A program made the position numbers and the translations under genes. Source: Streptomyces naganishii JCM 4654 (GTDB lineage: Bacteria; Actinomycetota; Actinomycetes; Streptomycetales; Streptomycetaceae). Taken from it: a stretch of DNA of 55,243 bases. Below, piece by piece: positions 14,961-24,206 of this stretch (position 1 is the first letter of the stretch; each line of letters starts with the position of its first letter). The notes beneath the pieces were generated by a model. It ran no database searches. It was not told the origin of the DNA and saw only the letters and a list, made by a program, of their open reading frames with translations. The stretch covers positions 1 through 55,243 of the forward strand of contig NZ_BMVF01000030.1 in NCBI RefSeq assembly GCF_014650575.1. Direction: 5' to 3'.

Positions 14961-17900
14961 GTGAGCCACATCGTCGTCAAGCGTCCGCCGCGGGCGCTGC
15001 CGTCCGAAGTGCCCACGGGGGAAGTCGTCCTGCAGCCGCCGCCGGAGTTGCCGCGGGGGCACCAGGAGAGCGTGCTGATGCAGTTGCTGCCCACGCTCGG
15101 CATGGGCGGCTCGGTGGTGTTCTTCTTCACCAACGGCCAGCCGTTCATGAAGATCATGGGCATGGTGATGATCGCGTCGACGGTGGCCATGTCGATCGCG
15201 ATGGTGGTCCGCTTCCGGCGCGGCTCCCAGGGGCAGTTGGCGGACCTGCGCCGCGACTACCTGAGCTATCTGTCGCAGACGCGGACCGCCGCACTGGAGA
15301 CCGCGCGCAGGCAGCGCGACGCGCAGTACTACCTGCACCCCTCCCCCGACCAGCTGTGGGCCCTGGTGGCCGAGGGCAGCCGGGTGTGGGAACGGCGGCC
15401 GGGCGACGAGGACTTCGCCCAGGTGCGCGTCGGTCTCGGGCCGCAGGCCCTGGCGACCGAGCTGGTCGCCCCGCAGACGGGCCCGGTGGACCAGCTGGAG
15501 CCGCTGACGGCGGGCGCGATGCAGCGCTTCCTCGCCGTGCACGGCACCCTGGAGGACCTGCCGATGGCCATCTCGCTGCGGGCCTTCCACCACGTCACCG
15601 TCAGCGGTGAGCCGCGGTCGGCGCGGGCGGCCGCGCGGGCGCTGACCGCGTCGCTGGCCGCGCTGCACTCCCCCGAGGACCTCGTGCTCGTCGTGGCCGC
15701 GGGCCGCGACGCCCTGCCGCACTGGGAGTGGGCCAAGTGGCTGCCGCACGCGCAGGCGCCCGGCGCGGTGGACGGGGCGGGCAGCCGCAGGCTGATCGGC
15801 CCCGACAGCCGCGCGCTGGAGGACCTGATCTCCGCCAGCCTCACCGGCCGCCCGCGCTTCCACCCGGGCGCGGCGCCGCTCGTGGACCAGCCGCACGTCG
15901 TGGTCGTGCTGGACGGCCTCTCGCTGCCGCCCGACTCGGTGCTGGCCGTCGCGGAGGGCCAGCAAGGCGTGACCCTCGTCGAGGTGGTGCCGGGCGAGCC
16001 GGCCGCCGCGGCCGGCGACCTCCATGTCGTCGTACGGCCCGGGTCGCTGCGCCTGGAGTCGGCGGACGGCGCCGTCTACGAGGGGACGCCGGACGAGCTG
16101 TCGTACGAGAGCGCCGAGGCGCTGGCCCGCCAACTGGCGCCGTTGCGCGTGGCGTCGGGCGGTGACGACGGCGAACCGCTGCTGGCCAACCTGGAGTTCA
16201 CGGATCTGCTCGGCCTCGGGGACGCGGCGTCGGTGGACACCAAGCGGACCTGGCGGCCGCGTGCGCTGGCCGAGCGGCTGCGGGTGCCGATCGGCGTCGG
16301 CGAGGACGGCCGCCCGGTGATGCTGGACCTGAAGGAGGCCGCGCAGGAGGGCATGGGTCCGCACGGGCTGTGCGTGGGGGCCACCGGCTCCGGCAAGTCG
16401 GAACTGCTGCGCACCCTGGTCCTCGGCCTCGCGGTCACCCACTCCTCGGAGACGCTGAACTTCGTCCTCGCGGACTTCAAGGGCGGCGCCACCTTCGCCG
16501 GCATGGCGCAGATGCCGCACGTCGCGGCCGTCATCACCAACCTCGCGGACGACCTGACGCTGGTCGACCGCATGGGCGACTCCATCCGGGGCGAGCTCAA
16601 CCGCCGCCAGGAGCTGCTGCGCGACGCGGGCAACTACGCCAACATCCACGACTACGAGAAGGCGCGCGCGGCCGGCGCCCCTCTCCAGCCCATCCCCTCA
16701 CTCGTCCTGGTGATCGACGAGTTCAGCGAACTGCTCACCGCCAAGCCGGACTTCATCGAGATGTTCGTGCAGATCGGCCGCATCGGCCGGTCGCTGGGCG
16801 TGCACCTGCTGCTGGCCTCGCAGCGCCTGGAGGAGGGCCGGCTGCGCGGCCTGGAGACGTATCTGTCGTACCGGATCGGTCTGCGCACCTTCTCCGCGGC
16901 GGAGTCCCGTGCGGCGCTCGGCGTCCCGGACGCCTACGAGCTGCCCAACGTGCCGGGCTCGGGCTTCCTGAAGTACGGCACGGACGAGATGGTGCGGTTC
17001 AAGGCGGCCTACGTGTCCGGCGTGTACCGCACGGGCGCGCACCGTGCGGCGGCCGGGGGCGGGGCGCTGCCGGTGGACCGGCGGCCGGTGCTGTTCACCG
17101 CGGCCGAGGTGCCGGTGACGTACGCGGCGGTGCCCCGGCAGCGGGTCGCGGACGAGGGCGAGGTCGACGAGGCGCTCGCGGACACCGTGCTGGACGTGAT
17201 CGTGCGCCGGCTGGAGGCGCAGGGGCCGGCCGCCCACCAGGTGTGGCTGCCGCCGCTGGACAGCCCGCCGTCGCTGGACGGGCTGCTGCCGGGGCTCGTG
17301 GCCGTGGAGGGCCGGGGGCTGACCCAGCCCGGGTACGAGGGCGCGGGACGGCTGGTGGTGCCCGTGGGCCTCGTCGACAAGCCGTACGAGCAGCGGCGCG
17401 ACCCGCTGTGGCTGGACTTCTCCGGGGCGGCCGGGCACATGCAGATCGTCGGCGGCCCGCAATCGGGCAAGTCGACCCTGGTCAGGTCGCTGATCTGCGC
17501 CTTCGCCCTCACCCACACCCCGCACGAGGTGCAGTTCTACGGGCTGGACTTCGGCGGTGGCGGCATGGCGGCGGTGGCCGGCCTGCCGCACGTGGGCGGG
17601 GTGGCCTCGCGGCTGGACCCCGAGCGGGTGCGGCGCACGGTCGCCGAGGTGTACGGCGTGCTGACCCGCCGCGAGGAGTACTTCCGCTCCTCCGGCATCC
17701 CGTCGATCGCGGACTTCCGCGCGCGCCGGGCCCGGGGGCAGATCACGGTCGCCGACCAGCCGTGGGGCGACGTGTTCCTCGTCGTCGACGGCTGGGGCAA
17801 CTTCCGGGCGGACTACGAGGCGCTGGAGCCGCTGGTCCTGGACATGGCGGCCCGGGGCCTGGGCTACGGCATCCATGTGATCCTCACCGCGTCGCGGTCG

Positions 17901-18929
17901 ATGGAGGTCCGGGCCAACATGAAGGACCACCTGATGAACCGCCTCGAGCTGCGGCTCGGCGACACGATGGACTCCGAGATCGACCGGAAGGTCGCGGCGA
18001 ACGTGCCCGCCGGGGTGCCCGGGCGGGGTGTGTCGCCGCAGAAGCTGCACTTCATGGCGGCGGTGCCGCGCATCGACGGCCTGACCTCCGACACGGACCT
18101 GGCCGACGCCACGCAGGCGCTCGCGGCGGAGATCTCCCGGCACTGGCAGGCGCCGGGCGCGCCCGAGGTGCGGCTGCTGCCGCGCGAACTGCCCGCGGCG
18201 CAGCTGCCGTCGGGCGACCGGTACCCGGAGCGCGGGGTCGCCTTCGCGCTCGACGAGGACAGCCTGGAGCCGGTCTTCGTCGACTTCGAGCAGGACCCGT
18301 TCTTCCTGGTGTTCGGTGAGAGCGAGTCGGGCAAGTCCAACCTGCTGCGGCTGCTGATCAAGCAGCTGACGGAGCGTTACCCGGGCGACGAGTGCAAGCT
18401 GTTCGTCGTCGACAACCGGCGCTCGCTGCTGGACGTCACGCCCGCCTCGCACCTGGCCGAGTACATCCCGATGTCCAACGCCATGGACCACCACATGACG
18501 GCGCTCGCCGACCTGATGCGGCGCCGTACGCCGACGGCCGACGTGACGGCGCGTCAACTGCGGGAGCGGAGCTGGTGGAAGGGGCCGACGGTGTACGTGG
18601 TCGTGGACGACTACGACCTGGTGTCCACGTCCAGCGGCAACCCGCTCGCCGGTCTGACGGAGCTGCTTCCCTTCGCCCGTGACGTGGGCGTCCGCTTCAT
18701 CATCGCCCGCTCCACGGCGGGCGCGGGGCGCGCCTCCTACGAGGCGTTCATGCAGCGGCTCCAGGAACTCGGCGCGCAGGGCGTGGTCCTGGCCGGCGAC
18801 CCGAGCGAGGGCGACGTCCTCGCCGGCGTCCGCCCCCGCCCCATGCCCCCCGGCCGCGGCACCTTCGTCTCCCGCCGCCGGGGCAGGCCGTTGGTGCAGA
18901 CGGGGCTGGTCGAGGACCAGCGGTACTGA
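14961..18929 (+). CDS. eccC: Type VII secretion ATPase EccC (fused EccCa-EccCb)
   Basis: A 1,322-aa FtsK/SpoIIIE-family motor that recruits WXG100 substrates and powers export. Two transmembrane helices lie near residues 45-80, then three ATPase domains. Domain 1 has Walker A GATGSGKSE (about 472-479) and Walker B LVLVIDEF (about 584-590). Domain 2 has GGPQSGKST (about 830) with LVVDGW, and domain 3 has GESESGKSN (about 1118) with VVVDDY. Only domain 1 therefore keeps the Walker B Glu, in line with the known dominance of the first ATPase in EccC. The GTG start at 14961 is preceded by AGGGAA. It is a monocistronic-looking unit ending in a strong hairpin. Confidence 0.96.
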   Translation: MSHIVVKRPPRALPSEVPTGEVVLQPPPELPRGHQESVLMQLLPTLGMGGSVVFFFTNGQPFMKIMGMVMIASTVAMSIAMVVRFRRGSQGQLADLRRDYLSYLSQTRTAALETARRQRDAQYYLHPSPDQLWALVAEGSRVWERRPGDEDFAQVRVGLGPQALATELVAPQTGPVDQLEPLTAGAMQRFLAVHGTLEDLPMAISLRAFHHVTVSGEPRSARAAARALTASLAALHSPEDLVLVVAAGRDALPHWEWAKWLPHAQAPGAVDGAGSRRLIGPDSRALEDLISASLTGRPRFHPGAAPLVDQPHVVVVLDGLSLPPDSVLAVAEGQQGVTLVEVVPGEPAAAAGDLHVVVRPGSLRLESADGAVYEGTPDELSYESAEALARQLAPLRVASGGDDGEPLLANLEFTDLLGLGDAASVDTKRTWRPRALAERLRVPIGVGEDGRPVMLDLKEAAQEGMGPHGLCVGATGSGKSELLRTLVLGLAVTHSSETLNFVLADFKGGATFAGMAQMPHVAAVITNLADDLTLVDRMGDSIRGELNRRQELLRDAGNYANIHDYEKARAAGAPLQPIPSLVLVIDEFSELLTAKPDFIEMFVQIGRIGRSLGVHLLLASQRLEEGRLRGLETYLSYRIGLRTFSAAESRAALGVPDAYELPNVPGSGFLKYGTDEMVRFKAAYVSGVYRTGAHRAAAGGGALPVDRRPVLFTAAEVPVTYAAVPRQRVADEGEVDEALADTVLDVIVRRLEAQGPAAHQVWLPPLDSPPSLDGLLPGLVAVEGRGLTQPGYEGAGRLVVPVGLVDKPYEQRRDPLWLDFSGAAGHMQIVGGPQSGKSTLVRSLICAFALTHTPHEVQFYGLDFGGGGMAAVAGLPHVGGVASRLDPERVRRTVAEVYGVLTRREEYFRSSGIPSIADFRARRARGQITVADQPWGDVFLVVDGWGNFRADYEALEPLVLDMAARGLGYGIHVILTASRSMEVRANMKDHLMNRLELRLGDTMDSEIDRKVAANVPAGVPGRGVSPQKLHFMAAVPRIDGLTSDTDLADATQALAAEISRHWQAPGAPEVRLLPRELPAAQLPSGDRYPERGVAFALDEDSLEPVFVDFEQDPFFLVFGESESGKSNLLRLLIKQLTERYPGDECKLFVVDNRRSLLDVTPASHLAEYIPMSNAMDHHMTALADLMRRRTPTADVTARQLRERSWWKGPTVYVVVDDYDLVSTSSGNPLAGLTELLPFARDVGVRFIIARSTAGAGRASYEAFMQRLQELGAQGVVLAGDPSEGDVLAGVRPRPMPPGRGTFVSRRRGRPLVQTGLVEDQRY

Positions 18930-18935
18930 GACACG

Positions 18936-18987
18936 GGAACCCCACGGGGTGGGCACCTCCCGCGTATGCCCACCCCCGTGGGGTTCC
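18936..18987. terminator. Bidirectional terminator between eccC and esxA
   Basis: A 20-bp stem with a single bulged base (18936-18955 GGAACCCCACGGGGTGGGCA against 18967-18987) and an 11-nt loop. It starts 7 bp after the eccC stop and ends 24 bp before the esxA stop on the other strand, so it serves both convergent units. Confidence 0.82.
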
Positions 18988-19010
18988 GTCCGTTCACTGC
19001 CCGGGCCGGC

Positions 19011-19313
19011 TCACTGGAAGTAGCTGGCGCCCTTGAGGTCTCCGGCGCGGTAGTCACCGCCGGCCTCGTGGACGCGCTGGCCGATGGTCACCAGTGCCTG
19101 GTGGATGCCGTTGGCGTGCGCGTCCCACTTGGTGTGCTGGGCCTTGAAGGCCTCGTGCGCCTCGCCGCCCCAGCCTTCGGCGATCTTCTGGACGTCGGCC
19201 TTGAGGGACTGGATGTCCTCTTCCAGCTTCTTGGCGATGGAGCCGAGTTCGGTCGTCAGCGCGTCGAGGGTGCCGTACTTTACGGCGAGATCCTGGTTGT
19301 GGACGTTCGTCAT
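19011..19313 (-). CDS. esxA: WXG100 secreted protein, EsxA-like
   Basis: A 100-aa helical-hairpin protein with the WXG turn as WGG at residues 48-50. A C-terminal YxxxD secretion motif, YRAGD, lies at residues 88-92, the signal known to be read by EccC in actinobacterial ESX systems. It is expected to pair with the 113-aa WXG100 protein encoded just upstream (67-bp gap) and to be exported as a heterodimer. The ATG start has only a weak G-rich site, consistent with co-expression from the upstream gene. The A/B naming follows the esxBA order I recall for S. coelicolor and is less certain than the family. Confidence 0.92.
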   Translation of the reverse strand: MTNVHNQDLAVKYGTLDALTTELGSIAKKLEEDIQSLKADVQKIAEGWGGEAHEAFKAQHTKWDAHANGIHQALVTIGQRVHEAGGDYRAGDLKGASYFQ

Positions 19314-19380
19314 GGGTGCCCCGTCTCGTCTTTCGGGTCGGTCTTCAGTGGTCGGCCGCGAGGCCCGCAGGCCCGGGGAG

Positions 19381-19722
19381 TCAGTAGCTGGTGAGCGCGG
19401 AGGTCTTGCCGCCCAGGTCCTGCACGTCGATCTGGTGGATCTTGCTGTGCAGTTCCTGCTCGAGGCTCTCCTTGTCCTTGCGGTTGAGGTTGACCCCCTC
19501 GAGCACCTTCTCGAGCATCTTCCCGAGGGCGACCACGTGGTCGTTGATGTCCGACTGCTTGCGGTCGAAGGCCGCGGCGCCCTGGCCCGTCCAGTTGCTC
19601 TGGATCATGTCGATGGTGCCCTGGAGCCGGGCGAGCTGGCCCTTGATGGACTCGTACTTGTGGACGATGGACTTCTCGAGCCTGAGGACTTCAGCGCTGT
19701 CGAGCTTACGGCCGTCGGCCAT
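19381..19722 (-). CDS. esxB: WXG100 protein, EsxB-like
   Basis: A 113-aa helical-hairpin protein with WTG at residues 44-46 and a long charged second helix extending to about residue 98. I see no YxxxD motif at its C-terminus, so the export signal of the pair appears to be carried by its 100-aa partner. AAGGAG lies 7 nt before the ATG, a strong ribosome site. It is the first gene of the esxBA pair, downstream of mycP on the same strand with a 142-bp gap that probably carries a promoter. Confidence 0.92.
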   Translation of the reverse strand: MADGRKLDSAEVLRLEKSIVHKYESIKGQLARLQGTIDMIQSNWTGQGAAAFDRKQSDINDHVVALGKMLEKVLEGVNLNRKDKESLEQELHSKIHQIDVQDLGGKTSALTSY

Positions 19723-19787
19723 GTGGGTACTCCTTCTCGTCGATCGGTGAACGCGGGTCGTTCACCCTTTCCGCGCACGACGCGATC

Positions 19788-19793
19788 ACTCTA
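19788..19793 (-). promoter_or_regulatory. Candidate -10 of esxBA
   Basis: In the 142-bp gap between mycP and esxB the minus strand reads TAGAGT, a typical Streptomyces -10 hexamer, about 65 bp before the esxB start. No convincing -35 is present at 16-19 bp spacing. If real, esxBA can be expressed separately from eccB-mycP. Confidence 0.35.
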
Positions 19794-19864
19794 GCCAGAC
19801 CCTGCGACAGCCGAGCCGCCCACAAGCACGGACGGCGGCACGGGACTTGGCCAGTTTTCGCGGT

Positions 19865-21121
19865 TCATTCTCCGGGCGCCGTCAGTCTCGTGCGTCTTCT
19901 GCGGGCGTCTCTGGTGGCTATGGCTGTGCCGGTGAGGGCGGCGGTGAGGACTGCCGTGGACACGGCGACGTACGTGGCGAGGCGGGCGTTGCGTTCATCG
20001 GGGGTCTCGCCGAGCTGGAGGCGGGCGGGGGTGGGGGGCTGCGCCTTGGTGAGGCCGTCCTCGGGGGACGGGGACTGCGTGGGGTGGTCGTCCTCGGTCA
20101 GGGCGCGGACGGGGTCGACCACGCCCCAGCCGACGAGGCGGTCGTGGCCGGCGATGGTGCGCTCCGCGGTCTGCTCGATCTGGGCGACCACCTCGCGGGC
20201 GGTCCAGTCGCGGTGCTTGGCCTTGATGAGCGCGGCGACGCCGGCGACGTACGGCGCGGAGAAGCTGGTGCCGTTGTCGGAGCAGTGGCCGCCCTTGGGG
20301 ACCGTGGAGACCATGTCGACGCCGGGGGCGGCCACGCCGACGAAGTCGCCGGACTGGGAGAAGGCGGCGCGTTCGTTGTTGCGGTCGGAGGCCGCGACGG
20401 CGAGGACCCCGTCGTAGGAGGCGGGGTAGGTCGGCTTGACGTTGCCGCCGAGGCCGTCGTTGCCCGCGGAGGCGACCACGACGATGTTGAGCGCCAGGGC
20501 CGCGTCGACGGCCTGCCGCAGCGTGGGGTCCGGCTCGACGGCGTTCGAGGTGTCCTGCGAGATGTTGATCACGTCGGCCTTGGCGCGGATCGCGTAATGG
20601 ATCGCGTCGGCCAGCGTCCGGGCCGTGCCGTGGCCCTCCGCGTCGTTCTGCTTGAGCGGGATGATGGTGGCCTCGGGCGCCAGCCCGACGAATCCGCTGC
20701 CCTTCATGGGGCGGGCCGCGATGATGCCGGCGACCTTGGTGCCGTGGCCGACGGTGTCGGTGGTGGCGCTGGACCCGGCGCCCTCGACCTTCTTGCCCTT
20801 GTCGTCCTTGGACGGCAGGAAGTTCTTGCCGCTCTTGGCGTCGACCGCGTCCGCGAGCTGACGGTTCCTCACGTCGACGCCCGTGTCGATAACGGCGACG
20901 CGTACGCCCTTGCCCCGGGACTGGCCCCACAGTTCGTCCAGGTTGACCCGCTGGAGTGCCCAAGGGCGCCCTGGATAGGTCTTGTTGGGGAACGTGCACT
21001 GGTCCGAGAAGGAATCGTCGGCCGCCGCACGCGGGGTGAGCAGGGTGGCCGTGGCGAGCAGGGCCGCCGCCGTCACCGTGCCGGCGCGCAGGGCGTGTGC
21101 GCCCGGGGAGCGATGCGCCAT
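19865..21121 (-). CDS. mycP: Type VII secretion serine protease (mycosin, MycP)
   Basis: A 418-aa subtilase of the ESX complex, exported and membrane-anchored. Signal peptide at residues 1-34 (ending AAADD), catalytic triad Asp79 (VAVIDTGVD), His126 (VGHGTKVAG) and Ser286 (NGTSFSAP), oxyanion Asn in ASAGNDG, and a C-terminal transmembrane helix near 383-402 followed by an Arg-rich tail. GGGAGG lies 9 nt before the ATG. It starts 14 bp after the eccB stop. Mycosins stabilise the complex and process some substrates; no obvious EspB-like substrate is encoded here. Confidence 0.93.
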   Translation of the reverse strand: MAHRSPGAHALRAGTVTAAALLATATLLTPRAAADDSFSDQCTFPNKTYPGRPWALQRVNLDELWGQSRGKGVRVAVIDTGVDVRNRQLADAVDAKSGKNFLPSKDDKGKKVEGAGSSATTDTVGHGTKVAGIIAARPMKGSGFVGLAPEATIIPLKQNDAEGHGTARTLADAIHYAIRAKADVINISQDTSNAVEPDPTLRQAVDAALALNIVVVASAGNDGLGGNVKPTYPASYDGVLAVAASDRNNERAAFSQSGDFVGVAAPGVDMVSTVPKGGHCSDNGTSFSAPYVAGVAALIKAKHRDWTAREVVAQIEQTAERTIAGHDRLVGWGVVDPVRALTEDDHPTQSPSPEDGLTKAQPPTPARLQLGETPDERNARLATYVAVSTAVLTAALTGTAIATRDARRRRTRLTAPGE

Positions 21122-21135
21122 GGTGTGCGTCCTCC

Positions 21136-22659
21136 CTACGAGCCCTGCGGCTGGCGTGCCGCGGCCGTCGAGAGCCGGGGACCGGTGGGCAGGAACTCGG
21201 ACCACGCGGCGGGCACCGGCGCCGGGTTCACACCGGCGTACCCGAGCCGGGTCTGCGCCTCCTGCGCCTCCTGCCGCAACTGCTCGCGCTCCTTGGCCGT
21301 CGTGCCGATGCCCGCGTCGTCGGTGGCGCTGTCGGAGTTGGACTGGAGCACGTAGCGCAGGCCGGTGTCGGTGACGAGGAAGACGGGCCCCGCCTTGGTC
21401 TCCCGGCCCTGGAACTGGCGGTAGACCTGGCCTGATCCGGGGGTGACGTAGGCGCTGGCGGAGCCGATGGGCAGCGGGGCGGGGAAGTCGGCGCCCGCCC
21501 AGGTGCTGAGGGTGGTGTCGCCGCTGCCGCCGTCCACGCCGTCCAGGACGTTGCAGACGGTGCTGCGGCTGCCGGGCCGGTCGGAGGCGTCGTTGACGGG
21601 CACGGGGCTCTCGGTGGGCCACCGGTGGCCGGCGCCGAACGCCCCGCCCGGCTGCAACGCGCCCGGGCTGACCGCCTGCGCCTGGCCGGCCTGGCCGAGC
21701 CGGGCCAGGTCCTTGCTGAACAGCAGCAGTTGGGCGACGAACGCGGAGACGGGCGCCACCCTGCCGGGCAGCACCACGTAGTACTGCTCCTTGGTGTTGT
21801 CGGCCGCCTTGAGCACCATGCCGACCCTGTTCACCGAGGGGTCGAGCCCGCCCGGCGCCCCGGCGGGCGCGCCCGGGACGCCGTCGATCACCGGGAAGCG
21901 GATGCGGTCGCCGGTGTGCAGGGTCGCCAGCCACTGGCTTGACACCCGCTCCGGCTCGCGGCCCGAGCCGACGACGGCGCGCAGCAGCAGTTCGTCGTTC
22001 GCGGACACCCGGTACGCCGTGCCGCCCGCGTCCACGACGTAGCGCTTCCCCTCCGGGTCGACGACGTAGAGGAGTTCGCCGCCGCGCAGCCGCTGCGGGC
22101 CCTTGGTGCGGGCCATGTCGCGTGCGGCGAGCACCAGCGCGGCCTTCTGGATGGAGCGGCCGCCGGCGCTCGGGCGCTCGCACACCACCCACTGCTTGGC
22201 CGCGGCGGCCTCCTTGTCCGAGGGCAGCCGGTCGGGGGCGTATGGGATGCCGACGGTCACCCCGTGCGGAATCCTCCCGCTGTCCAGCACCGACTCCGCG
22301 ACCGTGACGACCTCGCCCTGGCCGGGGTTGAGCAGGAGCTTCGCCGACGCCATGTTGAGGACCGGGTGGAGCTGGACCTTGCCGTCGGTCTTCAGGACCA
22401 CGTAACGGGTGGTCGACTTGCTGGCGACGATCACCTTTTCGTTGGGCGTGTCCCAGCCCTGCGGCGCCGTCGGCCTGAACATCCCCCAGGCCCCGAAGAC
22501 GGCCATCACGACCACGCCCACGATGGTGCCCGGCAGCACCGCGCGCATGGGCCGCGGCGCCCCCTCCTCCGAGCCGTCCGGCGACGACTGGACGAAGGAC
22601 GCGAGCATGCGGCGCTTCGCGAAGGTGTAGGCGTTGAGCTGGTCCCGCCGAGATGCCAT
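21136..22659 (-). CDS. eccB: Type VII secretion protein EccB
   Basis: A 507-aa single-pass protein whose large extracytoplasmic domain forms the periphery of the ESX pore. The N-terminus MASRRDQLNAYTFAKRRMLA is the family hallmark, a transmembrane helix follows near residues 40-60, and the exported part contains the conserved repeats. The ATG at 22657-22659 is chosen by that hallmark; the frame is open further upstream. It is the first gene of the eccB-mycP-esxBA strand block and divergent from eccE. Confidence 0.92.
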   Translation of the reverse strand: MASRRDQLNAYTFAKRRMLASFVQSSPDGSEEGAPRPMRAVLPGTIVGVVVMAVFGAWGMFRPTAPQGWDTPNEKVIVASKSTTRYVVLKTDGKVQLHPVLNMASAKLLLNPGQGEVVTVAESVLDSGRIPHGVTVGIPYAPDRLPSDKEAAAAKQWVVCERPSAGGRSIQKAALVLAARDMARTKGPQRLRGGELLYVVDPEGKRYVVDAGGTAYRVSANDELLLRAVVGSGREPERVSSQWLATLHTGDRIRFPVIDGVPGAPAGAPGGLDPSVNRVGMVLKAADNTKEQYYVVLPGRVAPVSAFVAQLLLFSKDLARLGQAGQAQAVSPGALQPGGAFGAGHRWPTESPVPVNDASDRPGSRSTVCNVLDGVDGGSGDTTLSTWAGADFPAPLPIGSASAYVTPGSGQVYRQFQGRETKAGPVFLVTDTGLRYVLQSNSDSATDDAGIGTTAKEREQLRQEAQEAQTRLGYAGVNPAPVPAAWSEFLPTGPRLSTAAARQPQGS

Positions 22660-22720
22660 CTGCCCTTGTCTCTCCCCGTGTTCCGCCCGGCCGCACCCGA
22701 GGGCGGGGCACGTCCCCCGC

Positions 22721-22749
22721 CTGTCGTTGTCGGACCGAGCCCCTACTAT
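22721..22749 (+). promoter_or_regulatory. Candidate eccE promoter in the divergent eccB/eccE region
   Basis: CTGTCG (22721-22726), a 17-bp spacer and TACTAT (22744-22749) form a plausible promoter 110 bp before eccE. The -10 lies in CTACTATG, whose complement offers CATAGT to the eccB side, so divergent promoters could share this point. It is based on hexamer matching only. Confidence 0.35.
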
Positions 22750-22859
22750 GCCTGGTGTCCGCGGGGGTTCGCGGGGCGGGTAGGGTGCCCGGACCTTCAA
22801 GAGCCCTGTGCGGTGCTGGAACAGCTGGTGAGTTGTGAGCAAATCGGGGGGATGAAGTG

Positions 22860-24206
22860 ATGACTTCCGGGACGCGGACCCGTTCCCGCGACCGGGTACG
22901 CACGGGGGGTTCCCCGGCGCCCGGCCGGTCACCCGCGGGGCCCTCGCCCGCACCGGGCCGCCTGCCCTCCCCCGCCAGTTCCCTCAGCCTCCGGCCGCGG
23001 CCGGGAAGGTCCGGGGCGTTCCGGCTGCAACGGCTCGTCCTGCTGGAGATCGCGGCCGCCGCGCTGCTCGCCGGGTGGGCGGCCGGACCCGTCGCGCTGG
23101 TACCGGCGGCCGTGGTCGCCGTGGTGCTCGTGCTGCTCGCCGTCGTCCGCCGCCGCGGCCGCTCACTGCCCGAATGGCTCGGTACGGCACGGGCGTTGCG
23201 GGCGCGGCAGCGCCGTGCGGCGTCCCTGGTGATCCCCGCGGGCACCGAACCGGGGCTGGCCCCCGCCGTCGAGTGCGACCCGGCGCTGCGGACGTACTCC
23301 TACGGCGGCTCCGAGGGCGGCCGGGAGCGGCGCCCCGTCGGCATGGCCGGGGACGGCACCTTCCTCAGTGCCGTCGTGCAGGTGGAGGCCGACGTCACCG
23401 CGCTGCGGGCGGAGCGGGGACGGCAGCCGCTGCCGGTCGGGCTGGTGCGGGACGCCCTGGAGGTGGACGGCATCCGGCTGGAGTCGGCGCAGATCGTGCT
23501 GCACACCCAGCCCGCGCCCGCGCTGCACCTGCCGCAGCACTCGGTCGCGGTGACCAACTACGCCCCGTTGCAGGCGCAGGCGGGCGCCCCGGCGGTGCGC
23601 ATCACGTGGATCGCGCTCAAGCTGTACCCGGAGCTGTGCCAGGAGGCCGTGGCCGCGCGGGGCGGCGGGCTTGTGGGCGCGCAGAAGTGCCTCGCGCGCG
23701 TGGCCGGCCATCTGGCCAGCAGGCTCACCGGTGCCGGGTTCCGTGCGACCGTGCTCGACGAGGAGGAGCTGACGGCGGCCATCGCCACCTCCGCGTGCGC
23801 CAATCCGCTGGTGACGGCGGAGGCGGGGCGTACGGAGGCGCGGGAGCGGCGCACGGAGGAGTCCGGGCGCAGCTGGCGCTGCGACAACCGCCGGCACACC
23901 ACCTACTGGGTCCGGCGCTGGCCCCAACTGGGCGAGCGGGGCACGTCTTTGCCGCAGCTCGTCGCGCTGTTGACGGCTGTGCCGGCGCTCGCCACGACGT
24001 TCAGCCTCACGCTGTGGCCCGGGGACCGTCAGGAGACCGCGCTGTGCGGGCACGTACGGGTGACCGGCCGCGGTGACGACGAACTCGTCGCAGCCCGGCG
24101 CGCGTTGGAGGACGCCGCCCGGCAGGCCGGCGCGGGCCTCGCCCGGCTGGACCGGGAGCAGGTGCCCGGCCTGCTCGCCACGCTGCCCCTCGGAGGTGCC
24201 CGTTGA
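22860..24206 (+). CDS. eccE: Type VII secretion protein EccE
   Basis: A 448-aa membrane component of the ESX pore. A proline/serine-rich N-terminus is followed by two closely spaced hydrophobic helices (about residues 57-96) and then a soluble EccE domain (DGTFLSAVVQVEADVTALR, YAPLQAQAGAPAVRITWIALK, TTYWVRRWPQLG). The ATG at 22860-22862 has GGGGGGA 7 nt upstream; a GTG immediately before it is in frame but too close. It overlaps the next gene by four bases. Confidence 0.85.
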   Translation: MTSGTRTRSRDRVRTGGSPAPGRSPAGPSPAPGRLPSPASSLSLRPRPGRSGAFRLQRLVLLEIAAAALLAGWAAGPVALVPAAVVAVVLVLLAVVRRRGRSLPEWLGTARALRARQRRAASLVIPAGTEPGLAPAVECDPALRTYSYGGSEGGRERRPVGMAGDGTFLSAVVQVEADVTALRAERGRQPLPVGLVRDALEVDGIRLESAQIVLHTQPAPALHLPQHSVAVTNYAPLQAQAGAPAVRITWIALKLYPELCQEAVAARGGGLVGAQKCLARVAGHLASRLTGAGFRATVLDEEELTAAIATSACANPLVTAEAGRTEARERRTEESGRSWRCDNRRHTTYWVRRWPQLGERGTSLPQLVALLTAVPALATTFSLTLWPGDRQETALCGHVRVTGRGDDELVAARRALEDAARQAGAGLARLDREQVPGLLATLPLGGAR

